Assembly (NCBI RefSeq): GCF_020829625.1
Contig: NZ_JAIVFX010000002.1
Location: 372,001 to 436,000, forward strand
Reading direction: 5' to 3'
DNA: 64,000 nt
Origin: Nostoc sp. XA010
GTDB taxonomy: Bacteria; Cyanobacteriota; Cyanobacteriia; Cyanobacteriales; Nostocaceae
A model generated the notes under the pieces. It was not told the DNA's origin. It made no database searches and worked only from the letters and a program-made list of their open reading frames with translations. A program made the translations under genes and the position numbers. Of the stretch, positions 52,470 to 62,034 are shown piece after piece. Position 1 is the first letter of the stretch; each line of letters begins with the position of its first letter.

Positions 52470-53003
52470 ATGAATTACCTTGTTGCAGTTTTACCAGATC
52501 GAATACAAGTAGAAGCCGCCTACTCTGCTCTGGAAAAAGCAGGCTTGCCAACTTCACAAATCAATATTTTGGGCGATGGTTATTTAAGCGCTGATGAATT
52601 TGGACTGATTGATCCCGACAAGCAAGCCCGCAAACAATCAAATCGGCTCTTGTGGTCGCTTGTAACCTTTGGATTTGTTGCAGGTTATGCCTTCAACCAT
52701 TTCACAGAAGTTGAACTATTTCCCCAGTTTGCTCGATTTGGCAATGAATTTCTTGCTGGCATCTTAGGAGGTATAGGCGGTGCTTTGGGCGCTAGTTTAA
52801 TCGGTCGAGGAGTCGGGTTAACAGCTAGTAGTGGCGATGCTTTACCTTATCGTAACCGTCTGAATGCTGGCAAATACTTAATTGCAGTTACCGGAAATGA
52901 GGATTTAATACGCGAAGCTACGCGCATACTGCGTCAATTTGAACCTGAAAATATTCAAGGCTATACAGATTATTCACAAAAGCGCAAACTTGTGAATAAT
53001 TAA
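52470..53003 (+). CDS. Hypothetical protein with glycine-rich membrane-inserting middle
   Basis: 177 residues. 1-45 looks like a ferredoxin-like alpha/beta segment (YLVAVLPDRIQVEAAYSALE, ILGD). 62-115 holds hydrophobic and glycine-zipper stretches (LVTFGFVAGYAF, AGILGGIGGALGASLIGRG). 130-177 repeats a short alpha/beta segment (KYLIAVTGNEDLIREATRIL). This layout recalls stress-related general stress protein 17M-like families of cyanobacteria. Not recognised with certainty. GAGG lies five bases before the ATG. Confidence 0.6.
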   Translation: MNYLVAVLPDRIQVEAAYSALEKAGLPTSQINILGDGYLSADEFGLIDPDKQARKQSNRLLWSLVTFGFVAGYAFNHFTEVELFPQFARFGNEFLAGILGGIGGALGASLIGRGVGLTASSGDALPYRNRLNAGKYLIAVTGNEDLIREATRILRQFEPENIQGYTDYSQKRKLVNN

Positions 53004-53610
53004 AGGGTGGGAATGTCAAGTTTCTAAAAAAGCTAATCTACATCGGGTTCAACGCCGAGCGATGTTTAACGACAAGCCGCTTCTCTACGTTCCCTGCGGG
53101 ACGCTGACGCGTAGCTTGCTTCCCCGGAGGGGTACGCGCAGGGTGTCCCAGACAGAGGCTTTGCCAACGTGTCTACACAATTGTGCAATCAAGCGTTCAG
53201 CCCGTTGGCTTCCCTGTTCTGTAAAAGTCAATATCCAGCAGCCTGTCCAATCATACCAGCGTAAAAACAGAACTTGTCGCAGACATTGCGTTCACCTCTA
53301 CAGCGCAGCCACAGTAAGCTTTTGCTTACCAGTACAATTCCAAAGCACACAAGCCAATCCTGTTGGGTGATGTGCTTTGGATGTCGGGTATACCTTTACT
53401 TGGTTTAAAAAGCCGCATAGGCGATCGCCTTTATGTAACCGATAAGCGATTTGATAGGTTTGTCCTTGCGATCGCATTGTGGGAGAATGGGCTGCTCTGG
53501 CTTACCTTCGAGAGCAAAAGAGAATCATCGGAGGTTGGTTAGGAAATTGATAGTTAGGGTTGTTATTTCTAAATTACAATTTCTAGCAGGGGTCAAGGGA
53601 TTTAGTAATT
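53004..53610. other. Repeat-rich intergenic region upstream of the MATE gene
   Basis: About 600 bases with a CCTGCGGGACGCTGACGCGT palindrome cluster (53090-53150), a 10-bp perfect hairpin (CCAAAGCACA/TGTGCTTTGG, 53340-53380) and HIP1 sites. The 102-codon frame at 53062-53370 passes through these repeats and is not gene-like. Confidence 0.55.
53340..53380. repeat. Hairpin CCAAAGCACA/TGTGCTTTGG
   Basis: Perfect 10-bp arms around a 21-base loop. Similar in style to other dispersed palindromes of the window. Confidence 0.6.
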
Positions 53611-54936
53611 TTGTCTAGCTTTGCTCAACGTTCAGTATTCATCCGCCACTTTCTAAAACTTGCATCTGTAAATGTTCTTTCAAATCTAATGGTTCCGTTG
53701 GCAGGACTAATAGATGTAATGTTTTTAGGGCATTTAACGGAAATTCGCCATTTAGCAGGTGTGGCACTAGCAACAATTTTATTCAATTATATTTATTGGA
53801 CATTCGGTTTCTTACGCATGGGTACAACTGGAATGGTTGCACAGGCGATCGGGCGTAAAGATAACCAATCGGCAGTACTCATTGGTTTACAACATGGAAT
53901 GTTAGCACTGATATTAGGACTCGCCATCCTGATATTTCAACAACCTTTACAAATATTAGGGTTTGCGATTCTAAGTGCTACACCAGAAGTTAAAAGTTCT
54001 GGTGTAGATTTCTATAATGCCTTAGTATGGGGTGCCCCAGCAACACTGATTAACTTTGTCTTGATTGGTTGGTTTCTTGGACAAGCACAAAGTAGTAAAG
54101 TGTTGTTGCTTTCAGCTATTAGTAATTGTGCAAATGTACTACTTGATTATCTATTTATTGTTCAGTGGGGATGGGCAAGTAGAGGAGCTGGGTTAGCGAC
54201 AGCCACTAGTCAGTATCTCATGCTAATGGTAGGGATTTTGCTATATTGTCAAACAATTTCATTTAAACAAATACAAGCTTTAATTGGGGAACTATTTGAC
54301 CTATCTGCTTTAAAATCAGCTTTAATGCTAAATGGAGAAATTATTATTCGGACTTTCGCTTTAATTTCGACAATGGCAATGTTTAGCAACCTCAGTTCTA
54401 TGTTAGGAACTGAAATTCTGGCGGCAAATACCCTGCTGATGCAAGTGGTGAGCTTGGCAGCATATTTCATTGATGGCTTGGCATTCGCTACTGAGAGCTT
54501 GGCTGGAATTTTTCAAGGTAGTGGAAATATTACTTCTTTAAAAAAACTGTTGCAAACTTCTGTAGTCAGTAGCTTAATTATAGGATTAATGTTTGCTACT
54601 GCATTTATTTTTGCCCCAGAATCACTGTTAAGATTACTGACCAATCATACTGAAATTATCAATAATTTACGCTCTTATATTCCTTGGTTATTACCAGTTT
54701 TAGGTTTTGGTTCAGTCGCTTATGCGCTAGACGGTTATTTTCTAGGGTTGACTCAAGGTTATATACTTCGGCAAGCTATGCTTACAGCCACTGTAATCGG
54801 TTTTATTCCATCAGCAATTACAGCTTGGTATTTTCATAATAGTCATTTACTATGGTTATCAATGTCTTTATTTATGGCAGCAAGAACAATAACTCTGGCA
54901 TTGTACGTACCAAAATCATTTTGTAAAACACAGTGA
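53611..54936 (+). CDS. MATE family efflux transporter
   Basis: 441 residues, twelve hydrophobic helices. The N-terminal half has the MATE pattern SVNVLSNLMVPLAGLIDVMF, and GTTGMVAQAIGRKD. It resembles the DinF branch. MATE pumps export drugs or toxic metabolites in exchange for sodium or protons. The start is a TTG; there is no ATG before residue 47, and AAGGG lies 12 bases upstream. Confidence 0.88.
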   Translation: MSSFAQRSVFIRHFLKLASVNVLSNLMVPLAGLIDVMFLGHLTEIRHLAGVALATILFNYIYWTFGFLRMGTTGMVAQAIGRKDNQSAVLIGLQHGMLALILGLAILIFQQPLQILGFAILSATPEVKSSGVDFYNALVWGAPATLINFVLIGWFLGQAQSSKVLLLSAISNCANVLLDYLFIVQWGWASRGAGLATATSQYLMLMVGILLYCQTISFKQIQALIGELFDLSALKSALMLNGEIIIRTFALISTMAMFSNLSSMLGTEILAANTLLMQVVSLAAYFIDGLAFATESLAGIFQGSGNITSLKKLLQTSVVSSLIIGLMFATAFIFAPESLLRLLTNHTEIINNLRSYIPWLLPVLGFGSVAYALDGYFLGLTQGYILRQAMLTATVIGFIPSAITAWYFHNSHLLWLSMSLFMAARTITLALYVPKSFCKTQ

Positions 54937-55606
54937 GGGTAGGGTTGCAGGTTAGGTTCGGAGAAAATCAAGAAGAGTAGAAATAAGCGTTGTTTATTGA
55001 CAAAGATTTGGGCGTAGACATAGCCCGTCGTCGTTACAAAACTTTTTCCTCAGACATTCAAGAAATGTAAGTAAGTATTAATACTACTTAGTTAAGGAAT
55101 TTCTTAATAAATAAATTATCTAATCTTCTCAGGTGAGCATCTTGCCCGGCATATAAGGGGACAGTTCGGGAACAAGCTGTTCTTAAGAGAAAAATTACTG
55201 AACAATAACGCTCTTATCTCTCCTACTTTCCGTGCTTATCCGAACAGCATTAAATCAGTGAACAGTTAAGCTAATGAGCATATAAGTTGCATATAAGTTA
55301 CATATAAGTTGCATAAAAGCATGGGTAGAACTGCTTACTATAAGCAAATCAACCTGAAAAAATGAATGACGATTAGCTTAATCATTGGAAGCAGTTGCAG
55401 ATTTGACCCCGAATCAAACACGCCACTTGTATTCGTCGGGGACTCTGACTCCCAACGGACAAATTAACTGATAACTCATAACTTTTGAGGGCTAGCCCTC
55501 AATCCCTCAATTCTTTTTTTCCAATAATTATTCTCTATTTTGTGGCATAAATTTAATTAATGCGGGTGATATGTATACAGCAGCATTGATCACTAAGAAG
55601 TTCCTT
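54937..55606. promoter_or_regulatory. Upstream region of the CHAT-CHASE2 cluster with 11-bp iterons
   Basis: About 670 gene-free bases. At 55278-55320 the 11-bp unit GCATATAAGTT is repeated three times with a fourth partial (GCATAAAAGC); an isolated GCATATAAG is at about 55150. The spacing equals one helical turn, so a dimeric regulator could bind one face. A GACCCCGAATC/ATTCGTCGGGGAC hairpin-like pair is near 55405-55445. Confidence 0.5.
55278..55320. repeat. 11-bp direct repeats (GCATATAAGTT)
   Basis: Units at 55278, 55289 and 55300 with a degenerate unit at 55311. They lie about 290 bases before the DUF1822 gene start. Confidence 0.75.
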
Positions 55607-56575
55607 ATGAATAACTCCACCTACCAGCTAGACGATTCCGGTTTAACATTGCCAATTTCCCAATCAGCTCGCATAACTGCCCAGCAATTTGCGAACCAGC
55701 AGCCAAATTTTGAAAAAGCAGAGCAAGTTCGGCTGAATACCCTCGCTGTGTGGGTGGTGAATGACTACTTAGAAATGATGGATATTCCTACTGATCTCCA
55801 AGCTAGTGACAGCTGGAACCCGATTATGCGCCTCTGTGGGGATGTAGCTGATTTAGAAGTGCCCTCAATTGGTCGTCTGGAGTGTCGCCCTGTGCATCTG
55901 CATCAGCAGATATGTTCCATTCCTCCAGAAACTTGGGAAGAACGGGTGGGTTATTTAGTAGTTCAATTTGATGAATCCCTCCAAGAAGCGAGGCTACTTG
56001 GTTTTATCCCTAGTGTCGAAAATGAAAGGTTGCCTTTAGCGCAATTGCAACCATTGGAAGCGTTTATCGACCACCTGGGACAACTGCGCCAATCCCCAGC
56101 TAGTCCACTGGTGAATCTAAATCAATGGTTTGCTGGTATATTTGAGACAGGTTGGCAGACTATTGAATCTTTGTGGAACGCGCCAGAACTCAGACCAATT
56201 TATGCCTTTCGCAGTACTGATACTGTGGAACTAAATGCTCTTAACCGACCAGAATCAATTACTAAACGTGCAAAACTGATTGATTTGGGTATCCAAATTC
56301 TCAACCAACCCGTCATGTTGATTGTAGAAATCAGCCCAGAAAAGGATCAGCAAACCAGTATTCATCTCCAATTGCACGCCACTGGTAATCATATTTACTT
56401 GCCACCAGGAGTTCATCTGACTGTTTTAGATAGTTCGGGAACAGTATTTCTAGATGCTCAATCTAGAAAATTAGATAACTACATTCAGTTGCAGTTTCGC
56501 GGTGAACCTAGAGAGCAATTTAGCGTTAAGATAGCCATAAATGATACTAGCATTACCGAATATTTTAGAATTTAA
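55607..56575 (+). CDS. DUF1822 family protein
   Basis: 322 residues from ATG 55607, chosen because relatives begin MNNSTYQLDD; ATG 55571 would add 12. The family is almost confined to cyanobacteria and often stands beside CHAT, CHASE2 and DUF928 genes. Features: LPISQSARITAQQFANQQP, EQVRLNTLAVWVVNDYLEMM, a WNP motif, and a C-terminal beta-rich segment (LIVEISPE, IYLPPGVHLTVLD). Soluble, no signal. Likely first gene of a three-gene unit with the two genes downstream. Confidence 0.8.
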   Translation: MNNSTYQLDDSGLTLPISQSARITAQQFANQQPNFEKAEQVRLNTLAVWVVNDYLEMMDIPTDLQASDSWNPIMRLCGDVADLEVPSIGRLECRPVHLHQQICSIPPETWEERVGYLVVQFDESLQEARLLGFIPSVENERLPLAQLQPLEAFIDHLGQLRQSPASPLVNLNQWFAGIFETGWQTIESLWNAPELRPIYAFRSTDTVELNALNRPESITKRAKLIDLGIQILNQPVMLIVEISPEKDQQTSIHLQLHATGNHIYLPPGVHLTVLDSSGTVFLDAQSRKLDNYIQLQFRGEPREQFSVKIAINDTSITEYFRI

Positions 56576-56744
56576 AACATCTAGCTATCTTCCCTTTTTG
56601 TCGATAATTTATTAAGTGGTAATTGGTTAATTAAAAATTCAAGCCTGCTTTTAGGGATTTTGAAAAAAATCTGTAAATGCTTGTAGAGCTTGTTATGAGA
56701 CATGAGAACAGGGCATGGTTTCGTACAGGGAGATAGCGACGGTC

Positions 56745-59075
56745 ATGGGTAAGTTAGTGGTTCTGAAATTTGGAGAGGGTAGTTTTGAGCAAGGGTTTGC
56801 TGTCACCCTCGAAATTGGTGAAGAACACGAGCGTGCTACAACAGAAATTACGGGAAAACTACCTTCATTTCCCGAAATGCCGCTCTATTACAGTCATTGG
56901 CAGTCTAGTTATCGGCAGATAGGCAATCGTTATCGTCTTCATGCTGACAAAATGCAGGTGACGAATGTCTCGATGATTCAAGACTGCGAAAACGCTTCTC
57001 ATATTTTGCGGGCCCGCTTTAATACATGGCTGCGAGCAGAGGAGTTTCGCCCTTTGAGGGAAAAATGGTTAGAAAGATTGTCGTCCACGGAAGAAGTACG
57101 GGTAATTTTGCAAACAGAAAATAGCCAATTGCAGCTATTACCCTGGCATCTGTGGGATTTGTTAGAACGCTACCCCAAGGCTGAAATCGCCCTTTCTTCA
57201 CCATCTTACGATCGCATTCACAAACCACGCACAAAAAATAAATTAGTCAATATTTTAGCGATTGTGGGCAATAGTCAGGGAATTGACACCCAGGCTGATC
57301 AAGCTTTACTGCAACAGTGTAGTAATGCAGAGGTTAGTTTTCTGGTAGAACCACAACGGAAGGAATTGACTGAGCTTCTTTGGGGAAAAAACTGGGATAT
57401 TCTCTTTTTTGCTGGGCACAGTTCCAGTAACAAAAATGGAGAAAGCGGACGAATTTATCTGAATAAAACTGATAGCCTCACCATTGGCGAGTTAAAGTAT
57501 GCTCTAAAAAAAGCCATTGAAAACGGCTTGCAACTAGCTATATTCAACTCCTGTGATGGATTGGGATTGGCGCGAGAACTGGCTGATTTGCAAATTCCTC
57601 AGATGATCGTTATGCGTGAACCTGTCCCAGATCAGGTTGCCAAGGAGTTCTTAAAGTATTTTCTCGAAGGTTTTGCCAGTGGCGAGCCTTTATATCAGTC
57701 GGTACGCCAAGCGCGGGAACGGTTGCAAGGACTTGAGGATAAATTTCCCTGTGCGACTTGGCTACCAATGATTTGCCAAAATCCAGCGCAGATCCCACCC
57801 ACTTGGGATGAATTAAGGTCTACAAAACCTGAAGCACCAAATTTAGGTTTGTCTATCAGACAAAGATTTACAATAACTTTGTTATCCACTTTGGCGATTA
57901 CAGGCTTCGTTTGTGGGCCGAGATTGCTGGGATTGCTGGAAAATCCAGAGATTACAGCCTATGACTTGATGATGCGATCGCGCCCTGCGGAGGGACTTGA
58001 TTCCCGACTCTTAATAATCACAATTGACGATAACGATCTAGCAATTCAAAGAAAAAATAACGAGGATTTGATTGGAGCTTCCATTTCCGAAAAATCTCTT
58101 AACAAACTCCTGGCAAAACTGAATCAATACCAACCCCGTGCGATCGGCTTGGATATCTACCGTGATTTTAAAGCCAAACAACCAGATTTAATTACTCGTC
58201 TTCAAAAAACTGAGAATTTGATTGGCGTATGTAAAGGGAGCGATATTACAGTAAATATCCCAGGAAATCAGCCGCCGCCAGAAATCCCTAAAACAAATTT
58301 GGGATTCAGTGACTTTATTCATGATCGTGATGGAGTTATCCGTCGGCATCTTCTGTTCATGAATCAAGAGGCGACATCGTTATGTCCTGCTCCCTTTGCA
58401 TTCAGTCTAGAACTCGCTTCCCTCTATCTGCGCCCTTCAGGAATTGAACCAAAATTCACCCCTGAAGGGAATTTACAGCTAGGTAAAACTATTTTTCCAA
58501 ACCTGAAATCTCGTACTGGCGGCTATCAAAATATTGATGCCAATGGCGGTCAAATTTTACTCAATTACCGTTCACCAAAACAAATAGCCGAACAGGTGAA
58601 GCTAACCCAATTTTTATCTAGTCCAATTAACCCAAGTGCTATCAAAGATAAAATTGTTTTGATCGGTGTAGTGGCAAAGGGAGATTCTCCAGACATCTGG
58701 CCTACACCCTATGGCGTTCCTTTAGATGAGCAAATGCCAGGAGTGTTAGTACAAGGACAGATGATCAGCCAAATCCTCAGTGCAGTGCAGGATGGGCGAC
58801 CCTTGCTGCGGGTTTGGTCACTGTGGGCTGAGGTGGTCTGGATTTGGGGCTGGTCTTTAATAGGGGGAGTCCTGGCTTGGCGAAAGCTTTCCTTCCCTTG
58901 GTTGGCATTGGCAGTTATTATTACCTCTAGTGTTCTATATTTAGTTTGCTTTGCTCTGTTAATTTCGGGTGCTTGGGTGCCTTTTGTACCTTCGGCTTTG
59001 TCGTTGATTGTCACGCTTGGCTTGATGTCAATATTTAATTCAACAACAAAAGTTCGGGTGGCTACCAGGGAATAG
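56745..59075 (+). CDS. CHAT protease - CHASE2 sensor membrane protein
   Basis: 776 residues from ATG 56745 (ATG 56715 adds ten; relatives begin MGKLVVLK). About 110-350: CHAT domain, a caspase/separase-like fold, with the probable catalytic dyad His225 (FFAGHSSS) and Cys270 (FNSCDGLG). About 375-400: transmembrane helix (FTITLLSTLAITGFVCG). About 405-680: CHASE2 extracytoplasmic sensor (ITAYDLMMRSRP, IIDDNDLA-like start, AIGLDIYRDF, DGVIRRHLLF, IVLIGVVAKGDSPD). 690-770: three further helices. The protease sits in the cytoplasm and the sensor outside. No effector domain besides CHAT is present. Confidence 0.9.
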   Translation: MGKLVVLKFGEGSFEQGFAVTLEIGEEHERATTEITGKLPSFPEMPLYYSHWQSSYRQIGNRYRLHADKMQVTNVSMIQDCENASHILRARFNTWLRAEEFRPLREKWLERLSSTEEVRVILQTENSQLQLLPWHLWDLLERYPKAEIALSSPSYDRIHKPRTKNKLVNILAIVGNSQGIDTQADQALLQQCSNAEVSFLVEPQRKELTELLWGKNWDILFFAGHSSSNKNGESGRIYLNKTDSLTIGELKYALKKAIENGLQLAIFNSCDGLGLARELADLQIPQMIVMREPVPDQVAKEFLKYFLEGFASGEPLYQSVRQARERLQGLEDKFPCATWLPMICQNPAQIPPTWDELRSTKPEAPNLGLSIRQRFTITLLSTLAITGFVCGPRLLGLLENPEITAYDLMMRSRPAEGLDSRLLIITIDDNDLAIQRKNNEDLIGASISEKSLNKLLAKLNQYQPRAIGLDIYRDFKAKQPDLITRLQKTENLIGVCKGSDITVNIPGNQPPPEIPKTNLGFSDFIHDRDGVIRRHLLFMNQEATSLCPAPFAFSLELASLYLRPSGIEPKFTPEGNLQLGKTIFPNLKSRTGGYQNIDANGGQILLNYRSPKQIAEQVKLTQFLSSPINPSAIKDKIVLIGVVAKGDSPDIWPTPYGVPLDEQMPGVLVQGQMISQILSAVQDGRPLLRVWSLWAEVVWIWGWSLIGGVLAWRKLSFPWLALAVIITSSVLYLVCFALLISGAWVPFVPSALSLIVTLGLMSIFNSTTKVRVATRE

Positions 59076-59275
59076 GGTAATACACTTAGTTAAGAAAATT
59101 GATCTGTTAAGGCAGGCAGGGGGAGAAGAACCTGATAATTGTATTGGACAGAAGAATTTAGATAATTTAAATTTTGGAGTTTAATAGAGAATGGGGAAGG
59201 ATTATTTTATGAAATTTTTGGATAACCAGCAGATAAATCTACATACAAGGTTTGCATATTTAAGGGAAGGTTTTT

Positions 59276-60094
59276 ATGAAGTCAAATTCACAACAGATAA
59301 AACTGTTTTTAGTAGTAGCTCTTAGCTGCACAAGTTTACTCGTTAGCCTGACTCCAGTAATGGCAAAACCAACTCTTGATTCTTCACCTAGCGATGGTGG
59401 TGCTAAAACGAACCTTGCTCAAGCTAAAGCCTTTAATCAACCCTCCCTTCCATCTGGCCCCCCTCCTGGAGGTCGGGTTCGTGGTGGAGCAAAGCGCGAC
59501 GGCGGGGATGCATGTCCACTTCCTATTACTAAAACTGACCTGACTGCTTTAGTGCCTTTTACTGAGGAAGCTGACTCAGTGATTAATGTCTGGGGACAGA
59601 CAACGGTAGAACGCCCAAGTTGGTTTTTCTATGTGCCTTATACTAAAGATTTGCCCTATGCAGTTGAATTTGTGCTGCAACAGGACTTGAAGGACATTTA
59701 CAGAGAAGCGATCGCTCTACCAGATAAAGCAGGAGTCATGCGCGTTTCTCTGCCTACCAGCGCTCCTGCCTTAGCACTAAACAAACAATATCGCTGGTTT
59801 TTAACCGTTAAGTGTGACCACCAAGATAATTCTCCCCCGACTTTCGTCGAAGGAGTAATACAACGAATCAAACTCAAACCAGCCGCTCTCAAAGAGCTAC
59901 AAACCACACAACCTCTAAAGCGCTATGCCATCTATGCCCAAAATGGGATATGGTACGAGGCACTGACGATATTGGCCCAACTGCGCGATCAAAATCCTAA
60001 AGATGCAGCACTACAAGCAGAGTGGCAGAATTTGTTAAGCAGCATCCGTTTAGATGATATTGCAGCAGAACCGATTGTTTCGGAAAAACCTTAG
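59276..60094 (+). CDS. DUF928 family exported protein
   Basis: 272 residues. 1-30 is a signal peptide (LFLVVALSCTSLLVSLTPVM, AKA cleavage). The mature part has the DUF928 features GGRVRGGAKRDGGDACP, LTALVPF, SWFFYVPYT and NKQYRWFLTVKC; two cysteines could pair. A short helical tail resembles a TPR (WYEALTILAQLRDQNPKDAAL). Last gene of the cluster with DUF1822 and CHAT-CHASE2; periplasmic placement would let it touch the CHASE2 domain. Function unknown. Confidence 0.85.
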   Translation: MKSNSQQIKLFLVVALSCTSLLVSLTPVMAKPTLDSSPSDGGAKTNLAQAKAFNQPSLPSGPPPGGRVRGGAKRDGGDACPLPITKTDLTALVPFTEEADSVINVWGQTTVERPSWFFYVPYTKDLPYAVEFVLQQDLKDIYREAIALPDKAGVMRVSLPTSAPALALNKQYRWFLTVKCDHQDNSPPTFVEGVIQRIKLKPAALKELQTTQPLKRYAIYAQNGIWYEALTILAQLRDQNPKDAALQAEWQNLLSSIRLDDIAAEPIVSEKP

Positions 60095-60150
60095 ACTAAG
60101 AAACACATTCCCAGAGCAACTAAGCAGGTAGCGATAATTAAACATAAAAT

Positions 60151-60202
60151 AAAATCCTAGTTGGTAGTGAGCGGTAAATCGACCACTACCAACTAGGATT
60201 TT
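60151..60202. terminator. Strong inverted repeat closing the CHAT-CHASE2 cluster
   Basis: A perfect 18-19 bp stem (AAAATCCTAGTTGGTAGT with its complement) around a 15-base loop, ending in TTTT. It lies 57 bases after the DUF928 stop and works as a terminator in either direction. Confidence 0.8.
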
Positions 60203-60480
60203 CAGAACTAAAATCTAAAATTGATTAACCTAGTTTGGGGGTTTAAGTTGCATAGCTTCTATCAAGCAGGGCGAATGGAAGCCTAAATCTAAATCCCCGG
60301 ACGCTCTCTACGTTCGCGCAGCGTGTCGCAGACAGACGCTAAAAGCGTAGCTTGCTTCTCTGAAAAAGTACGCAGACTCGCTAACACAAAACGTAATTGC
60401 TCTCTTCTCTACGAAACGCTTTGCAAACGTAGCGGGGAGTAGCAAGAGTGCGAATTGCCAATTGCCAATTGCGAATTGTT
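60203..60480. repeat. Cluster of GCGTAGC-type palindromes
   Basis: TACGTTCGCGCAGCGTGTCG, AAAAGCGTAGCTTGCTTCTC and related fragments fill 60300-60440. Short GAATTGCCAATTGCCAATTG tandem repeats follow at 60450-60478. No gene. Confidence 0.6.
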
Positions 60481-61632
60481 TTAATCTTCTTTTTGCAAGA
60501 TATCATCATCAATGCGTCGCTGCCGATTAATATCGGGATTTTCTGCTGTCCAATTATCATCTGCTCCAAGAGATTCAGGAACCATCACAAGCTCAGTCTC
60601 TTTTTTATGGTTATTCCCCCATTCATCCAAAACATCTTTGATCAGTACTTCTTGCAACCAAATTTTAGCAACAACAGTCAGGGGTAGCGCCAGAAATAAT
60701 CCTAAAAAGCCAAAGAAAGTGACGAAAAATAGTTGGGCAATTAAGGTTACGGCTGGCAGCAATGAGACTTGCTGCGCCATCACAATTGGCGTGATGAAAT
60801 TACTCTCAGCCTGTTGAATAAAAAAGTAGAGAATTAGGACAGCGACCGCTTTCCAAGGTTCATCCAAGAAGGCGATCGCTATTGCTGGTATTACACTAAT
60901 TGTCGGCCCCAGATTGGGAATCAAGTTCAAAAACCCAGCTAAAACCGCTAAAGCTAGTGCTGCCTTTACATGCAAAATTGATAAGCCAATCAGACTCATC
61001 AGCCCCACTACAAGGATGGCAATGAAAGCGCCTGTAATCCATCCCTCCAAGGAAACTTCACATTTATCTAAAATCCCATCTACCCGCCGCCGATAAAATG
61101 AGGGGAAAAGCCGCACAAATACTTTGCGGTAAGCCACGGGGTCGGCTAAGATCATTCCGGTTAAAACCAACACTAGCAAAATCTTAAGAACAACTTCCAA
61201 AGAGCCAGATACAAAGGCGAAAGAGTTTCCCAGTAGCCGATTGACAATGGGCTGTACTTGTTGGATAAGGCTGTTGATATCTGGGATGTAAGGAAGCAAC
61301 TGCTTAGGAATATAAGTTCTCAGCGTATCAAGCCAACTATTAAAACGCTCAAACCCTTTAGGAACCTGATTGGTTAGTTCTTGAAACTGCTGTGCAAATG
61401 GCGGCACAATTAGCCAGAAAAAACCCGCAATAACTGCAAAAAAGATAGCTACTGCGAGGAGGACGGCGAATCCACGCTTCATCCCAAAGCGTTGGAAGCG
61501 TTTCGCTAGCCGGTTTAAGGTGGTGGCTAAGACAACTGCGGCAAACATGAGCAAAAGCACTTCCCGAATTTGCCAGAGGATGTATAAAGAAAGAAGTATG
61601 GCGATTAAGCCGATCCATTGACCGAGGTTCAC
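60481..61632 (-). CDS. AI-2E family transporter (PerM type)
   Basis: 383 residues, about eight membrane helices. Marks: NPLNRLAKRF-like N-terminal half, a soluble middle (PPFAQQFQELTNQVPKGFER), and the GFLNLIPNLGPTISVIPA motif of the family. Some members export autoinducer-2 or act as sodium/proton antiporters. GTG start with GGGAG eight bases before it. The C-terminal 45 residues are hydrophilic and variable. Confidence 0.88.
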   Translation of the reverse strand: MNLGQWIGLIAILLSLYILWQIREVLLLMFAAVVLATTLNRLAKRFQRFGMKRGFAVLLAVAIFFAVIAGFFWLIVPPFAQQFQELTNQVPKGFERFNSWLDTLRTYIPKQLLPYIPDINSLIQQVQPIVNRLLGNSFAFVSGSLEVVLKILLVLVLTGMILADPVAYRKVFVRLFPSFYRRRVDGILDKCEVSLEGWITGAFIAILVVGLMSLIGLSILHVKAALALAVLAGFLNLIPNLGPTISVIPAIAIAFLDEPWKAVAVLILYFFIQQAESNFITPIVMAQQVSLLPAVTLIAQLFFVTFFGFLGLFLALPLTVVAKIWLQEVLIKDVLDEWGNNHKKETELVMVPESLGADDNWTAENPDINRQRRIDDDILQKED

Positions 61633-61722
61633 AGGCTAACTCCCAACCGTTGGCGAGATGCAATTTTTTGGTAATTCAGCTAGATTAACTGATTTTAGTA
61701 ACTTGTGCGTCTATGGTTTGAG

Positions 61723-61914
61723 TTAATTTTGTTTCTGTGCTTGGAATCGCCACAGTAGCGCGATCGCTATAATCACAATTGGCAACAATACTATAATTAG
61801 CGCGTTGGTTGCTGTCGCCGGAATTGATAGGCTTGGCCCCGCATACTTAATTAATACTGATAACAAAGCCGAGAGTAAAAGCAGTTTCAGAACAAATCCT
61901 AGTTGATTTTGCAT
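61723..61914 (-). CDS. Small two-helix membrane protein
   Basis: 63 residues: MQNQLGFVLKLLLLSALLSV, then SIPATATNALIIVLLPIVII and a basic end. Two membrane helices. It resembles small conserved cyanobacterial membrane proteins. No function known. ATG 61914. Confidence 0.6.
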   Translation of the reverse strand: MQNQLGFVLKLLLLSALLSVLIKYAGPSLSIPATATNALIIVLLPIVIIAIALLWRFQAQKQN

Positions 61915-62034
61915 AAAAGTATGGCATACAAATTTTTGTGGTACACACGAATTTGCGCTGTACCGCCCAGTTTCTACAATAAACCTACAGATACAATCCT
62001 TTGCAACTTTCTTTGGGAAATGCGTTCGCTTTAT

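Noticed and set aside
53062..53370. 102-codon frame upstream of the MATE gene
   Set aside because: It is composed of palindromic repeats and a hairpin and has no ribosome site.
59140..59185. Fourth copy of the GGGACTTCC element
   Set aside because: Only a TTTAGATAATTTAAATTTTG segment resembles its right end; no left end or flanking duplication.
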